DNA of 64,000 bases, from the NCBI RefSeq assembly GCF_001277345.1, contig NZ_LIUT01000001.1:3150430-3214429 (forward strand). Reading direction: 5' to 3'. Shown one piece after another: positions 27,100-35,444 of the stretch. Under the pieces are notes generated by a model. That model was not told the DNA's origin. It saw nothing but the letters and a program-made list of their open reading frames with translations, and made no database searches. Position 1 is the first letter of the stretch. Every line of letters starts with the position of its first letter. Source of the DNA: Paenibacillus solani (lineage in GTDB: Bacteria > Bacillota > Bacilli > Paenibacillales > Paenibacillaceae). The position numbers were made by a program, and so were the translations under genes.

Positions 27100-27474
27100 T
27101 TACTGTCTGATTACAAGAATGTCTTGAGGCGGTCTACCGGTGCTTTGAATTTGAGCAATTTCAGCATTGGTCAGATTGCGTCCTACCACGATGAAAGAAG
27201 AAGTTACATTGTTAAAATTAAAGTTGCCCAGGTTCGCTACATTTTGGCTTCCTCTGAACACACGGAAGTTCCCCTGAAAATTAATGCCCGAGAACAATAC
27301 AAGCGTAACTTCAGATCTCTGCGCTACATTTCTGAGTCGGAAGCTGGAGAGGACATTGTTAAACCGGAATGCTCCAAGATCCCGAACCGCAACGCCTCCC
27401 CGTCTGAAAAGAATCCTCCGAACTGAAAAGTTATTACCAGACCAAAGCGCAAGACGTACATCACTGTTAGCCAT
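27100..27474 (-). CDS. Small beta/gamma-crystallin-like protein, two Greek-key motifs
   Basis: 124 residues with two tandem units. Each has a first strand ending in a small loop (VRLALWSGNNF, VTLVLFSGINFQGNF), a LGAF/LGNF turn and the segment FNNVLSSF (38-45) or FNNVTSSF (87-94). NNVLSS and NNVTSS fit the (N/D)(N/D)XX(S/T)S calcium-binding signature of microbial beta/gamma-crystallins. There is no signal peptide, so it is probably cytoplasmic or spore-associated. It has AAAGGAGTG upstream of the ATG and its own terminator. The C-terminal 25 residues (LTNAEIAQIQSTGRPPQDIL) form a non-crystallin tail. The fold call is mine from motifs; function unknown. Confidence 0.72.
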   Translation of the reverse strand: MANSDVRLALWSGNNFSVRRILFRRGGVAVRDLGAFRFNNVLSSFRLRNVAQRSEVTLVLFSGINFQGNFRVFRGSQNVANLGNFNFNNVTSSFIVVGRNLTNAEIAQIQSTGRPPQDILVIRQ

Positions 27475-27616
27475 CTATATCACTCCTTTTCTAAGAATGA
27501 TATAGTCTATTACGAAAGTTATAGAATGGTTAAAGACAAAAACACCTGTTAAAGAGTTGGTTTTTTTCTGATACTCCTGCGGTGCAGTTTCCTAGTCTAG
27601 AAATCCCTTGCTATTT

Positions 27617-28159
27617 TCATACAAATTCATCCTTCAACAGACCATAATACACAAGGTCTTCATATTGACCTGACTTTTTAACGTGCTGCCTTAAAATCCC
27701 TTCATATTTCATTCCTAACTTCTCCATGACCTTACCCGATGCGGGGTTCTTTCCTAGATAACGGGCAAAAATGCGGTTTAAATTCAATTCTGCAAATGCA
27801 TATTCTACTATTCCTTTTGCAGCTTCTGTACAATAACCGTTATTCTTGTACTTCTTACCGACCCAATATGCAAGTTCACCATGATCAAACTTCCTATTAA
27901 TCCCTATGCAGATTGCACCAATTACATCGTTCTCCTCTTTGTGTACAATAGCTAATTCCAAGGATCGGTCTTCATCAAACTGATGACTATGTGTTTTTAT
28001 CCATGCTTCTGCCATCCCATCTTCATATGGGTATGGAATGTATAATGTCGTCTCGGCAATATAGGGATCACCTGCCAGTTCTTGAACGACTGCCGCATCA
28101 TCTAAAGTGAATGGGCGTAATATGAGCCTTCCTAATGGAATCGTTGGCAGTTTCTTCAA
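27617..28159 (-). CDS. GNAT acetyltransferase, RimJ/RimL-like
   Basis: 180 residues. Begins with LGRLILRPFTLDDAAVVQEL, the standard RimJ/RimL opening, with the acetyl-CoA loop around KNNGYCTEAAKGIVEYAF and LNRIFARYLGKNPASGKVMEKLGM as the final strand-helix. Members acetylate protein N-termini, amino sugars or antibiotics. The start is a TTG (28157-28159) with AAGGGGAG upstream. It directly follows the sensor kinase gene (12 bp apart) and may be co-transcribed with the two-component system. Confidence 0.88.
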   Translation of the reverse strand: MKKLPTIPLGRLILRPFTLDDAAVVQELAGDPYIAETTLYIPYPYEDGMAEAWIKTHSHQFDEDRSLELAIVHKEENDVIGAICIGINRKFDHGELAYWVGKKYKNNGYCTEAAKGIVEYAFAELNLNRIFARYLGKNPASGKVMEKLGMKYEGILRQHVKKSGQYEDLVYYGLLKDEFV

Positions 28160-28171
28160 TGATATCTCCCC

Positions 28172-29281
28172 TTATCCTATTCTTCTCTGTTTCGGCAATA
28201 AAATAGTAAAGGAAGTCCCTTCGGTAAGCTTGCTCTCAACAGTGACCTTGCCGTCATGGGCCTGGACCAGCTTCTGGACGATAGCCATTCCTAGTCCGGT
28301 GCCGTCTGAGGATGTATCCGTGGTCGTCCCGCGGTAATATTGCTGAAACAACTGCTCTACCATATGGTTCGGCATCCCTACTCCGTTATCCATGATCCGG
28401 ATGACAGCATGCTCTCCAGCATCAGCTATCTGCACGTAGATATCCGTATGTTCAGGGTTGTGAATGATAGAGTTCATCATCACATTCTGCAGAATGCGCT
28501 GCATGAACTTTGAATCAAAATCCACATGCATAGCTGGCAGATCTGCTTGGAAATGCAACTGATAGCTGCTGGCTTGCGGATTATTGCTAATATCGGCAAC
28601 CACTCTTTTTGTAAATTCAACAATATCTTGATTCATCTTCTGTAATGGCAGAGTGCCGTCGGCACGATTTAGCTGCGTAACGAGGCTTAAATCTTGTATC
28701 AATGCCTCCATATGCATTCCTTTGTCATCGATTTCCCGAATGAAAGAACTCGCCTCTTCCCTCGACCACTCGTACTGCTCATTCAATAAAAGTGCAGAGT
28801 ATCCCCTGATATAGGTTAACGGCGTCTTCAAATCATGAGAAATCCCTGCAATCCATTCCTGCTTGGCTTCTTCGATGCGGTTTCTTTCAATTTCGTTCGC
28901 CTGCAAGATGCCATTCAAGGATTGAAGATGCTGGAGCACTTCCTTGTATAGGCGGTACCGCATGCGCAGTTTTCCTTTTCGGTTAACTATTTTGGACATA
29001 TGATCATCAGGCTGCTTGTAATTATTTTGCGATAGCTGATGGATCCAAGCCATAATGAAACCGAGCGGACCGCCAAAATACCATCCAAACAAAGCGATGC
29101 ATAGCAGCGCGCTGGCTCCAAAGGTCACTCCTACGATTAGACCTTCATTATCCATGCTGATATGATAGCCAAGCGACGGAAGCAGACCTTCGATCAATAT
29201 AACAATAAAAATACCCGTTCCAAGAAGCCACAGGGTGAGTCCTAATGCCAAGTGAATCGTAAACCGGGTTTTTATTCGCAT
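28172..29281 (-). CDS. Sensor histidine kinase of a two-component system
   Basis: 369 residues. Two N-terminal membrane helices (about 8-31 and 48-78) with a very short external loop, as in intramembrane-sensing kinases linked to peptide-antibiotic transporters. The H-box is GISHDLKTPLTYIRGY with phospho-acceptor His149; the catalytic domain shows NVMMNSIIHN (N box), MDNGVGMP (G1) and DGTGLGMAIVQKLV (G2). It overlaps the response regulator gene by 10 bp. The divergent BcrAB-like ABC transporter at 30181 is the probable target and perhaps the sensing partner. Confidence 0.93.
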   Translation of the reverse strand: MRIKTRFTIHLALGLTLWLLGTGIFIVILIEGLLPSLGYHISMDNEGLIVGVTFGASALLCIALFGWYFGGPLGFIMAWIHQLSQNNYKQPDDHMSKIVNRKGKLRMRYRLYKEVLQHLQSLNGILQANEIERNRIEEAKQEWIAGISHDLKTPLTYIRGYSALLLNEQYEWSREEASSFIREIDDKGMHMEALIQDLSLVTQLNRADGTLPLQKMNQDIVEFTKRVVADISNNPQASSYQLHFQADLPAMHVDFDSKFMQRILQNVMMNSIIHNPEHTDIYVQIADAGEHAVIRIMDNGVGMPNHMVEQLFQQYYRGTTTDTSSDGTGLGMAIVQKLVQAHDGKVTVESKLTEGTSFTILLPKQRRIG

Positions 29282-30000
29282 AGTAATGCCTCATTCGGAG
29301 GAATAAACTTATAACCGATTCCCCTTAAATTGACAATGATTTTGGGTTTCCGGGTATCATCACCGAGCTTTTTACGCAGCTTGGCAATATGGATGGTGAC
29401 CGTTTTTTCTTCTCCGAACGCGTCATTTCCCCATACCAATTCGTAAAGCTGAGCCGTCGTAAAAATATGATTCGGATGCTTGCAAAAGAAATGCAGCAGC
29501 TCAAGCTCCTTTGCCGTGCAATCAACCGGTTGATGCTTCACGGTTAACGTGGCCGATTCCGGATGAAAAGAAAAGTACCCATAATCATACGCTGTATTAG
29601 CTGTATTAAGTTGATATGTATTCTCCATAAGCCTTTGCCGGCGCAGGATCGCCTTGATTCGGGCAACGACTTCCATGGGATTAAACGGCTTGGTGATATA
29701 ATCGTCTGCGCCGATCCCTAATCCTGTTAATTTATCGAAATCGGTTGAGCGCGCGCTGATAAAAATAATCGGAGCGTTCGTATGTTTCCGAATCTCCATA
29801 CAAAGCTCAAATCCGCTGAGATCCGGAAGCATAATATCGAGCAGGATCATATCATATGACTTTTCTCTAATACGCTGCAGTGCGCCTTTTCCGGATGATT
29901 CAGTATCAATATTCATAAAGTTCTCTTTTCGTAGTGTGATCTCCAATAACTTCAAAATGCCAATCTCATCATCGACAGCTAATATAGCAGCAGACTCCAT
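29272..30000 (-). CDS. OmpR/PhoB-family response regulator
   Basis: 242 residues. Receiver domain with the acidic pocket AVDDE (Asp10, Asp11) and phospho-acceptor Asp55 in LLDIMLPD; the switch region ISARSTDFDKL and the lysine in YITKPFNP are present. The C-terminal winged helix (about 145-235) contains HFFCKHPNHIFTTAQLYELVWG and TVTIHIAKLRKKLGDD. GAGGGAG precedes the ATG. Overlaps the kinase gene; divergent from the ABC transporter operon, whose promoter region has two 11-bp direct repeats (30064, 30089) that could be its site. Confidence 0.94.
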   Translation of the reverse strand: MESAAILAVDDEIGILKLLEITLRKENFMNIDTESSGKGALQRIREKSYDMILLDIMLPDLSGFELCMEIRKHTNAPIIFISARSTDFDKLTGLGIGADDYITKPFNPMEVVARIKAILRRQRLMENTYQLNTANTAYDYGYFSFHPESATLTVKHQPVDCTAKELELLHFFCKHPNHIFTTAQLYELVWGNDAFGEEKTVTIHIAKLRKKLGDDTRKPKIIVNLRGIGYKFIPPNEALLCE

Positions 30001-30063
30001 GAATTCTCCCTCACTTCAAAACTTAATCCTTGAATCAGTTTCTATCTTACCCTATTTTCGTAG

Positions 30064-30099
30064 ATTACGAGTTTACTCCAGGAATAATATTACGAGTTT
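30064..30099. repeat. Direct repeat ATTACGAGTTT x2, candidate response-regulator site
   Basis: ATTACGAGTTT occurs at 30064-30074 and 30089-30099, spaced 25 bp start to start, in the 180-bp gap between the response regulator gene and the divergent transporter operon. OmpR-type regulators bind direct repeats, so this is a candidate site; the 25-bp spacing is a little longer than the usual 21-22 bp. Confidence 0.4.
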
Positions 30100-30180
30100 T
30101 TTCCACAGCGTTTACTTTATTTTTACTTTCACTCTTTAAGCTGAGTGTAGCACATCAATTCGAATCAGGAGGAACTCGGA

Positions 30181-30912
30181 GTGGAAACCGTCATTCAAAC
30201 CCATCAAGTCTGCAAAACATTCAAAGGTACAGAAACTATTAAGAACGTCAATATGAACATAACCAAAGGAGAAATTTATGGTTTTTTAGGTCCGAACGGA
30301 GCCGGCAAAACCACCATCATGAAAATGTTATTAAATTTGGTCAAGCCGTCTTCTGGTGAAATCCGAGTATTCAATCAGCCGATTTTGCCATCATCCGTTG
30401 AATACTTGCGAAGAATCGGCAGCATCATTGAATACCCTGTGTTTTACGATCGGCTAACAGCAGAAGCGAATTTGGAGTATCACTGTGAATACATCGGGTA
30501 TCACAATAAGAACGCGATCAAGGAAGCGCTGAAAATTGTAGGCCTTCACGGAATCGAGAAGAAGAAAATTCATGAATTCTCACTGGGTATGAAACAGCGG
30601 TTAGGGATTGCGCGGGCGATTGTGACAAAGCCGGAAATACTCATTTTGGATGAACCAATCAACGGACTGGATCCGATCGGCATTAAGGATATTCGGGAGC
30701 TTTTGCTAACGTTAAAAGAAAAACACGGAACGACTATATTAATTTCGAGTCATATCGTATCTGAAATTGAATCAATCGCTGATACTATTGGCATTATTCA
30801 TCAGGGGAAATTATTAACCGAAGTCAAGATGGAGGATATTCGAAGACAACAAACCGAATCGCTCGAAGCATACTTCATCAAACTCATTCATGGAGGTGAG
30901 CGATATGCTTAA
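30181..30912 (+). CDS. ABC transporter ATP-binding protein, BcrA-like (peptide-antibiotic resistance type)
   Basis: 243 residues with Walker A GPNGAGKTT, signature FSLGMKQRLGIA, Walker B ILILDEPINGLDP and switch ISSHIVSEIE. The Q-loop context and the GIIHQGKLLTE ending are typical of BcrA/lantibiotic-immunity ATPases. The GTG start at 30181 has AGGAGG 8 nt upstream. It overlaps the permease gene by 8 bp. Placement opposite a two-component system fits induced resistance to a cell-wall-active peptide (inference). Confidence 0.92.
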   Translation: METVIQTHQVCKTFKGTETIKNVNMNITKGEIYGFLGPNGAGKTTIMKMLLNLVKPSSGEIRVFNQPILPSSVEYLRRIGSIIEYPVFYDRLTAEANLEYHCEYIGYHNKNAIKEALKIVGLHGIEKKKIHEFSLGMKQRLGIARAIVTKPEILILDEPINGLDPIGIKDIRELLLTLKEKHGTTILISSHIVSEIESIADTIGIIHQGKLLTEVKMEDIRRQQTESLEAYFIKLIHGGERYA

Positions 30913-31603
30913 ATTAATTCGACTGGAATGGCAAAAAAACAACTTATCCAGTTATCTTAAGGGATTAGCTATTTGCATTGTGGCTATTTTTGTTGCTGTG
31001 ACGCTAATGTCATGGGGTTCTAAAAGTGAGAACGAACCGATGAATTTTGCTGAATTCATGTCTTTGTCGGATATTTTAATTCGGATCACGTTTACTATTT
31101 TCTCAAGTGTTATTCTGTCCCGTCTAGTGATTGATGAATACAAGAGCAGCATGATCCAAGTGTTATTCACTTATCCGCTGCAGCGAAAAAAAATCCTCCA
31201 GGCCAAGCTATCCATTGTCTTTGTTTTTTGTTTTATGAGCATCATCATAACGACGTTTGTGATCAGTGTATTAACGTATTTCTTGAATCCGATGATCGGT
31301 TTATTTGAATCTCCGGTGCATGTGGTCGATATAATGACTCAAGTTCCCGCCACCATTCTCAATGCCTTCATGATTGCCGGAATCAGTCTGATTCCTCTGT
31401 GGTTTGGCATGCGAAAAAAGTCGACCGCATCCACAATTACATCAGCTGTCATCATTGGTTTCATCATTAATTCAACGGTGTCAGACGGAAGCAGCTCATC
31501 CAGCTTGTTCCAATTCCTAGCTATTCCGGTTACACTCTGCCTGATCGGCCTATTACTCGGTTATCTTTCATTCTACAAAGTGGATAAAAGTGATGTGGCA
31601 TAA
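30905..31603 (+). CDS. ABC transporter permease, BcrB-like
   Basis: 232 residues with six hydrophobic segments, starting MLKLIRLEWQKNN, a typical opening of ABC-2-type permeases of the BcrB/lantibiotic-immunity group. I chose the ATG at 30905 because GGAGGTGAG precedes it; the ATG at 30890 lies inside that ribosome binding site. It forms the membrane part of the transporter with the preceding ATPase. A hairpin follows 38 bp downstream. Confidence 0.88.
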   Translation: MLKLIRLEWQKNNLSSYLKGLAICIVAIFVAVTLMSWGSKSENEPMNFAEFMSLSDILIRITFTIFSSVILSRLVIDEYKSSMIQVLFTYPLQRKKILQAKLSIVFVFCFMSIIITTFVISVLTYFLNPMIGLFESPVHVVDIMTQVPATILNAFMIAGISLIPLWFGMRKKSTASTITSAVIIGFIINSTVSDGSSSSSLFQFLAIPVTLCLIGLLLGYLSFYKVDKSDVA

Positions 31604-31640
31604 GAGATCTAAGTACTTGGCTAAAGGATAAAAAAACAGA

Positions 31641-31676
31641 CGAGTCATGAGGTCAAGATCTAAACCCTATGACTCG
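31641..31676. terminator. Hairpin between convergent genes
   Basis: CGAGTCAT (31641-31648) and ATGACTCG (31669-31676) pair around a 20-nt loop; on the minus strand TCTGTTTTTT follows, so it should end the GNAT transcript and may also serve the ABC operon. Confidence 0.65.
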
Positions 31677-31709
31677 TACTTTACCTTGGCTATATCCGTT
31701 CCATTCATA

Positions 31710-32240
31710 CTATATAGATATCCAAAATCTATTTACTATGTTTCCATCCTCTTCAATATAATCGGTATCTTGAATCCCGCCGTTTTTTAGTATGGTCTTC
31801 TTCGATCCAGTGTTGTCCGCATCACACACTACCAGAACTTTATTTATGCTTAAGTCCTTTGTCTTTTCCAATGCTAGAGATAATAATTGCGTCGCATATC
31901 CTTTTTGTCTGTCAGAAGGCCGAATTCCGTATCCGATATGACCACCGGCATTGAATAATTTTTCGTTTAGCTGGTGCCTGATATTCACAGCTCCCACAAC
32001 TCGATTAGCCTCTGTAACTAACCAATAGGTGGAATCCTTGACCCATCCTTCCGGGATATTAATGCCTTGTTCATTGTTGTTTAGAAACTGAAGCATGTCA
32101 TCAAAATCTCCAGGATCTCGAGCTATTACCCAAGGCACCATATCTTCTTGACTGTCCTTCCAATCCTGATAAAAGGATAAATACTCGTCTTTAAATTCCG
32201 CTGAGGGTTTTACTAAGTATACAGCCATCTCGTTGTTCAC
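31710..32240 (-). CDS. GNAT acetyltransferase
   Basis: 176 residues. The central region NRVVGAVNIRHQLNEKLFNAGGHIGYGIRPSDRQ is written here only in part: the acetyl-CoA loop is RQKGYATQLLSLALEKTK and the next strand LVVCDADNTGSKKTILKNGG is typical of the GNAT fold. The N-terminus SAEFKDEYLSFYQDWKDS is found in a Firmicute subgroup often annotated only as acetyltransferase. The GTG start has AGGA nearby; an ATG four codons on is the alternative. Single-gene unit; substrate unknown. Confidence 0.87.
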   Translation of the reverse strand: MNNEMAVYLVKPSAEFKDEYLSFYQDWKDSQEDMVPWVIARDPGDFDDMLQFLNNNEQGINIPEGWVKDSTYWLVTEANRVVGAVNIRHQLNEKLFNAGGHIGYGIRPSDRQKGYATQLLSLALEKTKDLSINKVLVVCDADNTGSKKTILKNGGIQDTDYIEEDGNIVNRFWISI

Positions 32241-32259
32241 TCATTCCTGTATTTAAAAT

Positions 32260-32454
32260 TCATCTATTGATATTATTGAGTTCTTCATGCAGTTTGTCTA
32301 CTTTCTCCTCTAGTCTTCGCAAACTTTCTTTTGTATTTTTGGTATGTTGGATTAATCTGGATACAAATCGATATAAACCTATAAAAAACAACACCATCAA
32401 AACTACGATAATGATTTGATAGATTAGAGAAGCTGCAAGCATCCAAGTAGCCAT
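32260..32454 (-). CDS. Small membrane protein with a C-terminal coiled coil
   Basis: 64 residues: one hydrophobic helix (about 6-30, LIYQIIIVVLMVLFFIGLY) followed by a charged heptad-like helix ESLRRLEEKVDKLHEELNN. The pattern resembles the short DUF4083-type proteins of Bacillales, which I name only as a possibility. GGAGGGATT lies upstream of the ATG. It lies between a GNAT and two GyrI-like genes. Probably a bitopic membrane protein that oligomerises through the coiled coil. Confidence 0.65.
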   Translation of the reverse strand: MATWMLAASLIYQIIIVVLMVLFFIGLYRFVSRLIQHTKNTKESLRRLEEKVDKLHEELNNINR

Positions 32455-32470
32455 AAAATCCCTCCTACTT

Positions 32471-32935
32471 TCATTCTTTCGGATAGTAAATTTCTGTTAT
32501 TCCATTTGGCTGCAAGGTATCATTAAAAGTTTCAAATCTTGCCTTCACGGTGTTGATGCCATATTTTTGATGATGTTCGTGATCGCAAAAATACTGCCAA
32601 AATGTACAAATATACTTTTCTTCAAACCGGAATACTGCATATTCTTCTTCAGGCAGCGCCAATGAAACCATCCCAGCAGGCACATCGCTTACACGACTTA
32701 CCAGCCTAGCTACTGTCATGCGCGAACCATCGTCATGGATCACCATATATGTATTATTATCCATGGTCAGGTTCTGGATCTCACTTCTTCTGGCTTCCAA
32801 AGTGGCAAACAATTGCTGTTCTTCTTCATAAGATTGCGGAAGTTGATTCTGCACTCCGATAAGCAATCGATTTCCCAGGCGTTCGGTTCTTGTTGTCCAT
32901 AAATTCTCTATATTGACGACATTTTGCTCAGACAT
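32471..32935 (-). CDS. GyrI-like (effector-binding domain) protein, copy 1
   Basis: 154 residues. The C-terminal two thirds fit the GyrI-like small-molecule-binding fold (SOUL/BmrR effector domain): RLVSRVSDVPAGMVSLALPEEEYAVFRFE, quoted in part as DVPAGMVSLALPEEEYAVF, then a helix ICTFWQYFCD and ending GITEIYYPKE with the usual acidic strand. Stand-alone members sequester or detoxify small aromatic compounds. GGAGGCGG precedes the ATG. The next gene upstream encodes a second protein of the same fold. Confidence 0.78.
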   Translation of the reverse strand: MSEQNVVNIENLWTTRTERLGNRLLIGVQNQLPQSYEEEQQLFATLEARRSEIQNLTMDNNTYMVIHDDGSRMTVARLVSRVSDVPAGMVSLALPEEEYAVFRFEEKYICTFWQYFCDHEHHQKYGINTVKARFETFNDTLQPNGITEIYYPKE

Positions 32936-32970
32936 TCATACCGCCTCCAGTGTTTTTTTCACCATAAGAA

Positions 32971-33429
32971 TTATTGGATAGTGTCATATAAATCAACCTC
33001 GACGTTACTTGCATCAAGAACATCCCATTTCTCCGTTATTTCCAGATGCCAGGCTCTGAGTTTTCTTTCATACCCGTTCTCCCTCATCCATTTATGCAAA
33101 GTTTCATATGTATGCCTAATCTCATGATTCGGTCCCGTATGCCTAATGACAGCATATGTCTGTGCCGGGATCATAACGAATACCATGCCTTCCGGTATTT
33201 CAACAACATCCTTTACCTCTACACAAACCCAATAGCCATCTTCTGCTTCCGAATAGTCTCCCGCAATGAAAGCTCCAACCAATCGGACCGGATTAAGAAC
33301 TTCCTTGATTTCATGAAGCCGGCTTTTAAGAAGATTTGCCGCATTAGGGATCTCATGAACGTATTGATCGCCCTCACAAACCACCCGAAGCCCAACCAGC
33401 TTCATCTCCTGAAGTTCGGTTACTCTCAT
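32971..33429 (-). CDS. GyrI-like (effector-binding domain) protein, copy 2
   Basis: 152 residues, the whole length fitting the AraC/BmrR-type effector-binding domain: strands LVGLRVVCEGDQY and VRLVGAFIAGDYSEAEDGYW, the motif IPEGMVFVMIPAQTYAVIRH and a C-terminal EVDLYDTIQ with the acidic residue normally facing the ligand. The ATG at 33427-33429 is better spaced from AGGGGA than the GTG three codons earlier. Separated from copy 1 by 35 bp; the two are divergent in sequence but share IPxGMV and the following strand. Confidence 0.8.
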   Translation of the reverse strand: MRVTELQEMKLVGLRVVCEGDQYVHEIPNAANLLKSRLHEIKEVLNPVRLVGAFIAGDYSEAEDGYWVCVEVKDVVEIPEGMVFVMIPAQTYAVIRHTGPNHEIRHTYETLHKWMRENGYERKLRAWHLEITEKWDVLDASNVEVDLYDTIQ

Positions 33430-33512
33430 CTGCTTCACTTCCCCTATGGTTAGAATAAGTATTGATTCGCTAAATTATTTAGTTGATGTTTATATCTGGA
33501 TCACCAATACCT

Positions 33513-33917
33513 TCAATTCTTTTTTCTTCTTAATACAAATGCATTATGATTTCTTTCAAATCCGAGTTTCTCATAAAATCCTAGAGCTTTCGGAGCTGAT
33601 GTGAGCACATATTGAACTTCTTCCTCTCCTAATTTGCTCCTCAGTAGTCGTATTAGCTCTTTTCCAATTCCTGAACCTTGATAATCTATATCTACTGCAA
33701 TATCTGAAATATAACAGCAATACGAATAATCGGTGATAGCTCTTAAGAAACCTATCAGTTTGTCCCCATCTCTTGCCGTTATAATTTCATCTGCGTTGTC
33801 TATCATTCTTTGCACCCGGTCTGTATCACCTACAGGTCTCCTGATCCCCGATCTCTTAAAGACCTCTTGAACTTCATTGACAGCACAGGCACCATTGATT
33901 ATATATTCCAAATTCAC
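33513..33917 (-). CDS. GNAT acetyltransferase
   Basis: 134 residues, close to the minimal GNAT length. Acetyl-CoA loop YQGSGIGKELIRLLRSK, preceded by strand CCYISDIAVDIDY and followed by YVLTSAPKALGFYEKLGFER. I chose the GTG at 33915-33917 because AAGGAGA lies 6 nt before it; the longer frame begins at a GTG upstream of that ribosome binding site. Substrate unknown. Confidence 0.88.
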   Translation of the reverse strand: MNLEYIINGACAVNEVQEVFKRSGIRRPVGDTDRVQRMIDNADEIITARDGDKLIGFLRAITDYSYCCYISDIAVDIDYQGSGIGKELIRLLRSKLGEEEVQYVLTSAPKALGFYEKLGFERNHNAFVLRRKKN

Positions 33918-33957
33918 AATCAGTCTCCTTAATTCTCCATTTCTTCTCACGAATCCC

Positions 33958-34581
33958 CTACACGAGTCGCACCTTATCCTTCAGGTCTTCATAGGCATCT
34001 CTTAACCATGGATGGATTACTTTCAGGGTCTCTTTGCGTTCCCACAAAAAATGAAGATATGCAAACGCCGCATGCGTTAAAGATTCCTTCAAATTTCTAT
34101 TCAGATCATCAATAAAAGGGGGAGTCCCCTCCTGATCCCAGGCAATCTTATCCGCCACAAACAATACCCGGTCAAGCAATGAGGAGTTGGATCGTAATGT
34201 AGTATGACAACCAACAGCGCTCAGGATATCCGGGTCCGCAATATTAAAAATCTCTTTCGCCATAACCTTGGATATCTTCTGATGAATAATCATCGGAAAG
34301 ATTTCTTCTTCAGGCAATACTTCAATATGCAGCTGTCTTGCTACGTCTATCCTCTCATGGTTTGGAAAAACTGCACTGATGTCGTGCAGCCAGCCTGCAA
34401 TTTCTGCCGCTACGGGATCTGCATTAAACAACAAAGCAATCCTCCTAGATTCTGCACCAACATCCATACAGTGCTTTGCTGTGCTTGGACACTGATTTGC
34501 CGACAAGAACAATTGAATATCCGTCTTTAAGTCACCCGTTAGAACAAGATGCCGGGTTAAAGGCTGAAAAACTGCGTGCAT
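33958..34581 (-). CDS. HD-domain hydrolase, YqeK-like
   Basis: 207 residues. The HD metal site is recognisable: AKHCMDVGAESRRIALL (first His), AGWLHDIS (HD), MIIHQKISKVMAKEIF (His) and VGCHTTLR, then LLDRVLFVADKIAWDQ. This order and LADKI-like motif match YqeK, the symmetrical diadenosine tetraphosphate hydrolase of Bacillales, though true yqeK normally lies with nadD and rsfS. This is therefore a paralogue and its nucleotide substrate is uncertain. GGAGG precedes the ATG. Confidence 0.8.
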   Translation of the reverse strand: MHAVFQPLTRHLVLTGDLKTDIQLFLSANQCPSTAKHCMDVGAESRRIALLFNADPVAAEIAGWLHDISAVFPNHERIDVARQLHIEVLPEEEIFPMIIHQKISKVMAKEIFNIADPDILSAVGCHTTLRSNSSLLDRVLFVADKIAWDQEGTPPFIDDLNRNLKESLTHAAFAYLHFLWERKETLKVIHPWLRDAYEDLKDKVRLV

Positions 34582-34645
34582 CCTTGTTGCCTCCTCTATT
34601 TGTACTGTCCTCTGGGCGGTGGATTATCCTAATAGTTCTTTCTCA

Positions 34646-34915
34646 CTATTCGCTGCTCTGCCTATATTTTTTCTCTTGCCAACTCCACACCCAGATCCCC
34701 CAGAAGTACCCACCGATTGGAAACAAGATAAAAGCTAGTACCGCTTTGGATATAATGTTGCCACTTAGAGTCCATCCATTCTCCAATAAATGAAGATAAA
34801 GCGTATAGAGGATAGCTGTACTCAAACCCCATCTCAGAACACCGCTTTTTATGACAAAATGACTCTTTCCTTCGATTCTCAGCTTCTCCCACTCTCTTCT
34901 TGATCTGTCATTCAT
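34646..34915 (-). CDS. Small membrane protein, two helices
   Basis: 89 residues. A charged N-terminus (MNDRSRREWEKLRIEGKS), then two hydrophobic stretches (about 29-47 and 55-78, the second with LFPIGGYFWGIWVW), ending charged. Similar short proteins beginning WEK.R..GK occur widely in Bacillales without known function. GGGAGG lies before the ATG inside the end of the preceding GNAT gene, 3 bp away, so the two are coupled. Confidence 0.7.
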   Translation of the reverse strand: MNDRSRREWEKLRIEGKSHFVIKSGVLRWGLSTAILYTLYLHLLENGWTLSGNIISKAVLAFILFPIGGYFWGIWVWSWQEKKYRQSSE

Positions 34916-34918
34916 GAA

Positions 34919-35377
34919 TTATCCTCCCTTATACTTCTCCAGATAGATCAGGGTTAGATTTTCGTCTACAACAAGTGATTTAAATGTTCGATAGCCGAGC
35001 TTATTGTACAAATATAAGTTTCTTTCGCTCTTATGCCCTGTAAATAATTCAAATCTTCTGCAATGTGAAAAACTCTCCTCGACTACATTCATCAGCTTTG
35101 TCCCAATGCCCTTGTTCTGGTAGTCCTCATGAACAATAAGTTTTCCAACCATACAAGTGCCATTCACTTCATACGCTCTAACGGAACCCACAATCCTATG
35201 ATCCAATACTGCCTTTAGTATGAGTTGATTGGAGTACTCCTCAATCAGTTCTGGAAGCGTCTGCACTAACGGTTGGATGGCATAATCATTATAAATCTCA
35301 GCTTCACTTTGGTATGATTGATGCTTTAGGTCTAGAATCTCGCCTAAGTCTGTTTCCACAGCTTGTATAATTCTCAT
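34919..35377 (-). CDS. GNAT acetyltransferase
   Basis: 152 residues from the ATG at 35375-35377 (MRIIQAVETDLGEILDL). Acetyl-CoA loop YQNKGIGTKLMNVVEESF after the strand GTCMVGKLIVHED; the last part FTGHKSERNLYLYNKLGYRTF is typical. A longer frame begins 16 codons upstream but its N-terminus does not look like a GNAT. It is translationally coupled to the small membrane protein gene downstream. Substrate unknown. Confidence 0.87.
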   Translation of the reverse strand: MRIIQAVETDLGEILDLKHQSYQSEAEIYNDYAIQPLVQTLPELIEEYSNQLILKAVLDHRIVGSVRAYEVNGTCMVGKLIVHEDYQNKGIGTKLMNVVEESFSHCRRFELFTGHKSERNLYLYNKLGYRTFKSLVVDENLTLIYLEKYKGG

Positions 35378-35444
35378 ATTTAAACACCCACAGTTCGATA
35401 ATAATAAGTTTTTAACTCCATTCATGTTATGTGATAATACTCTG

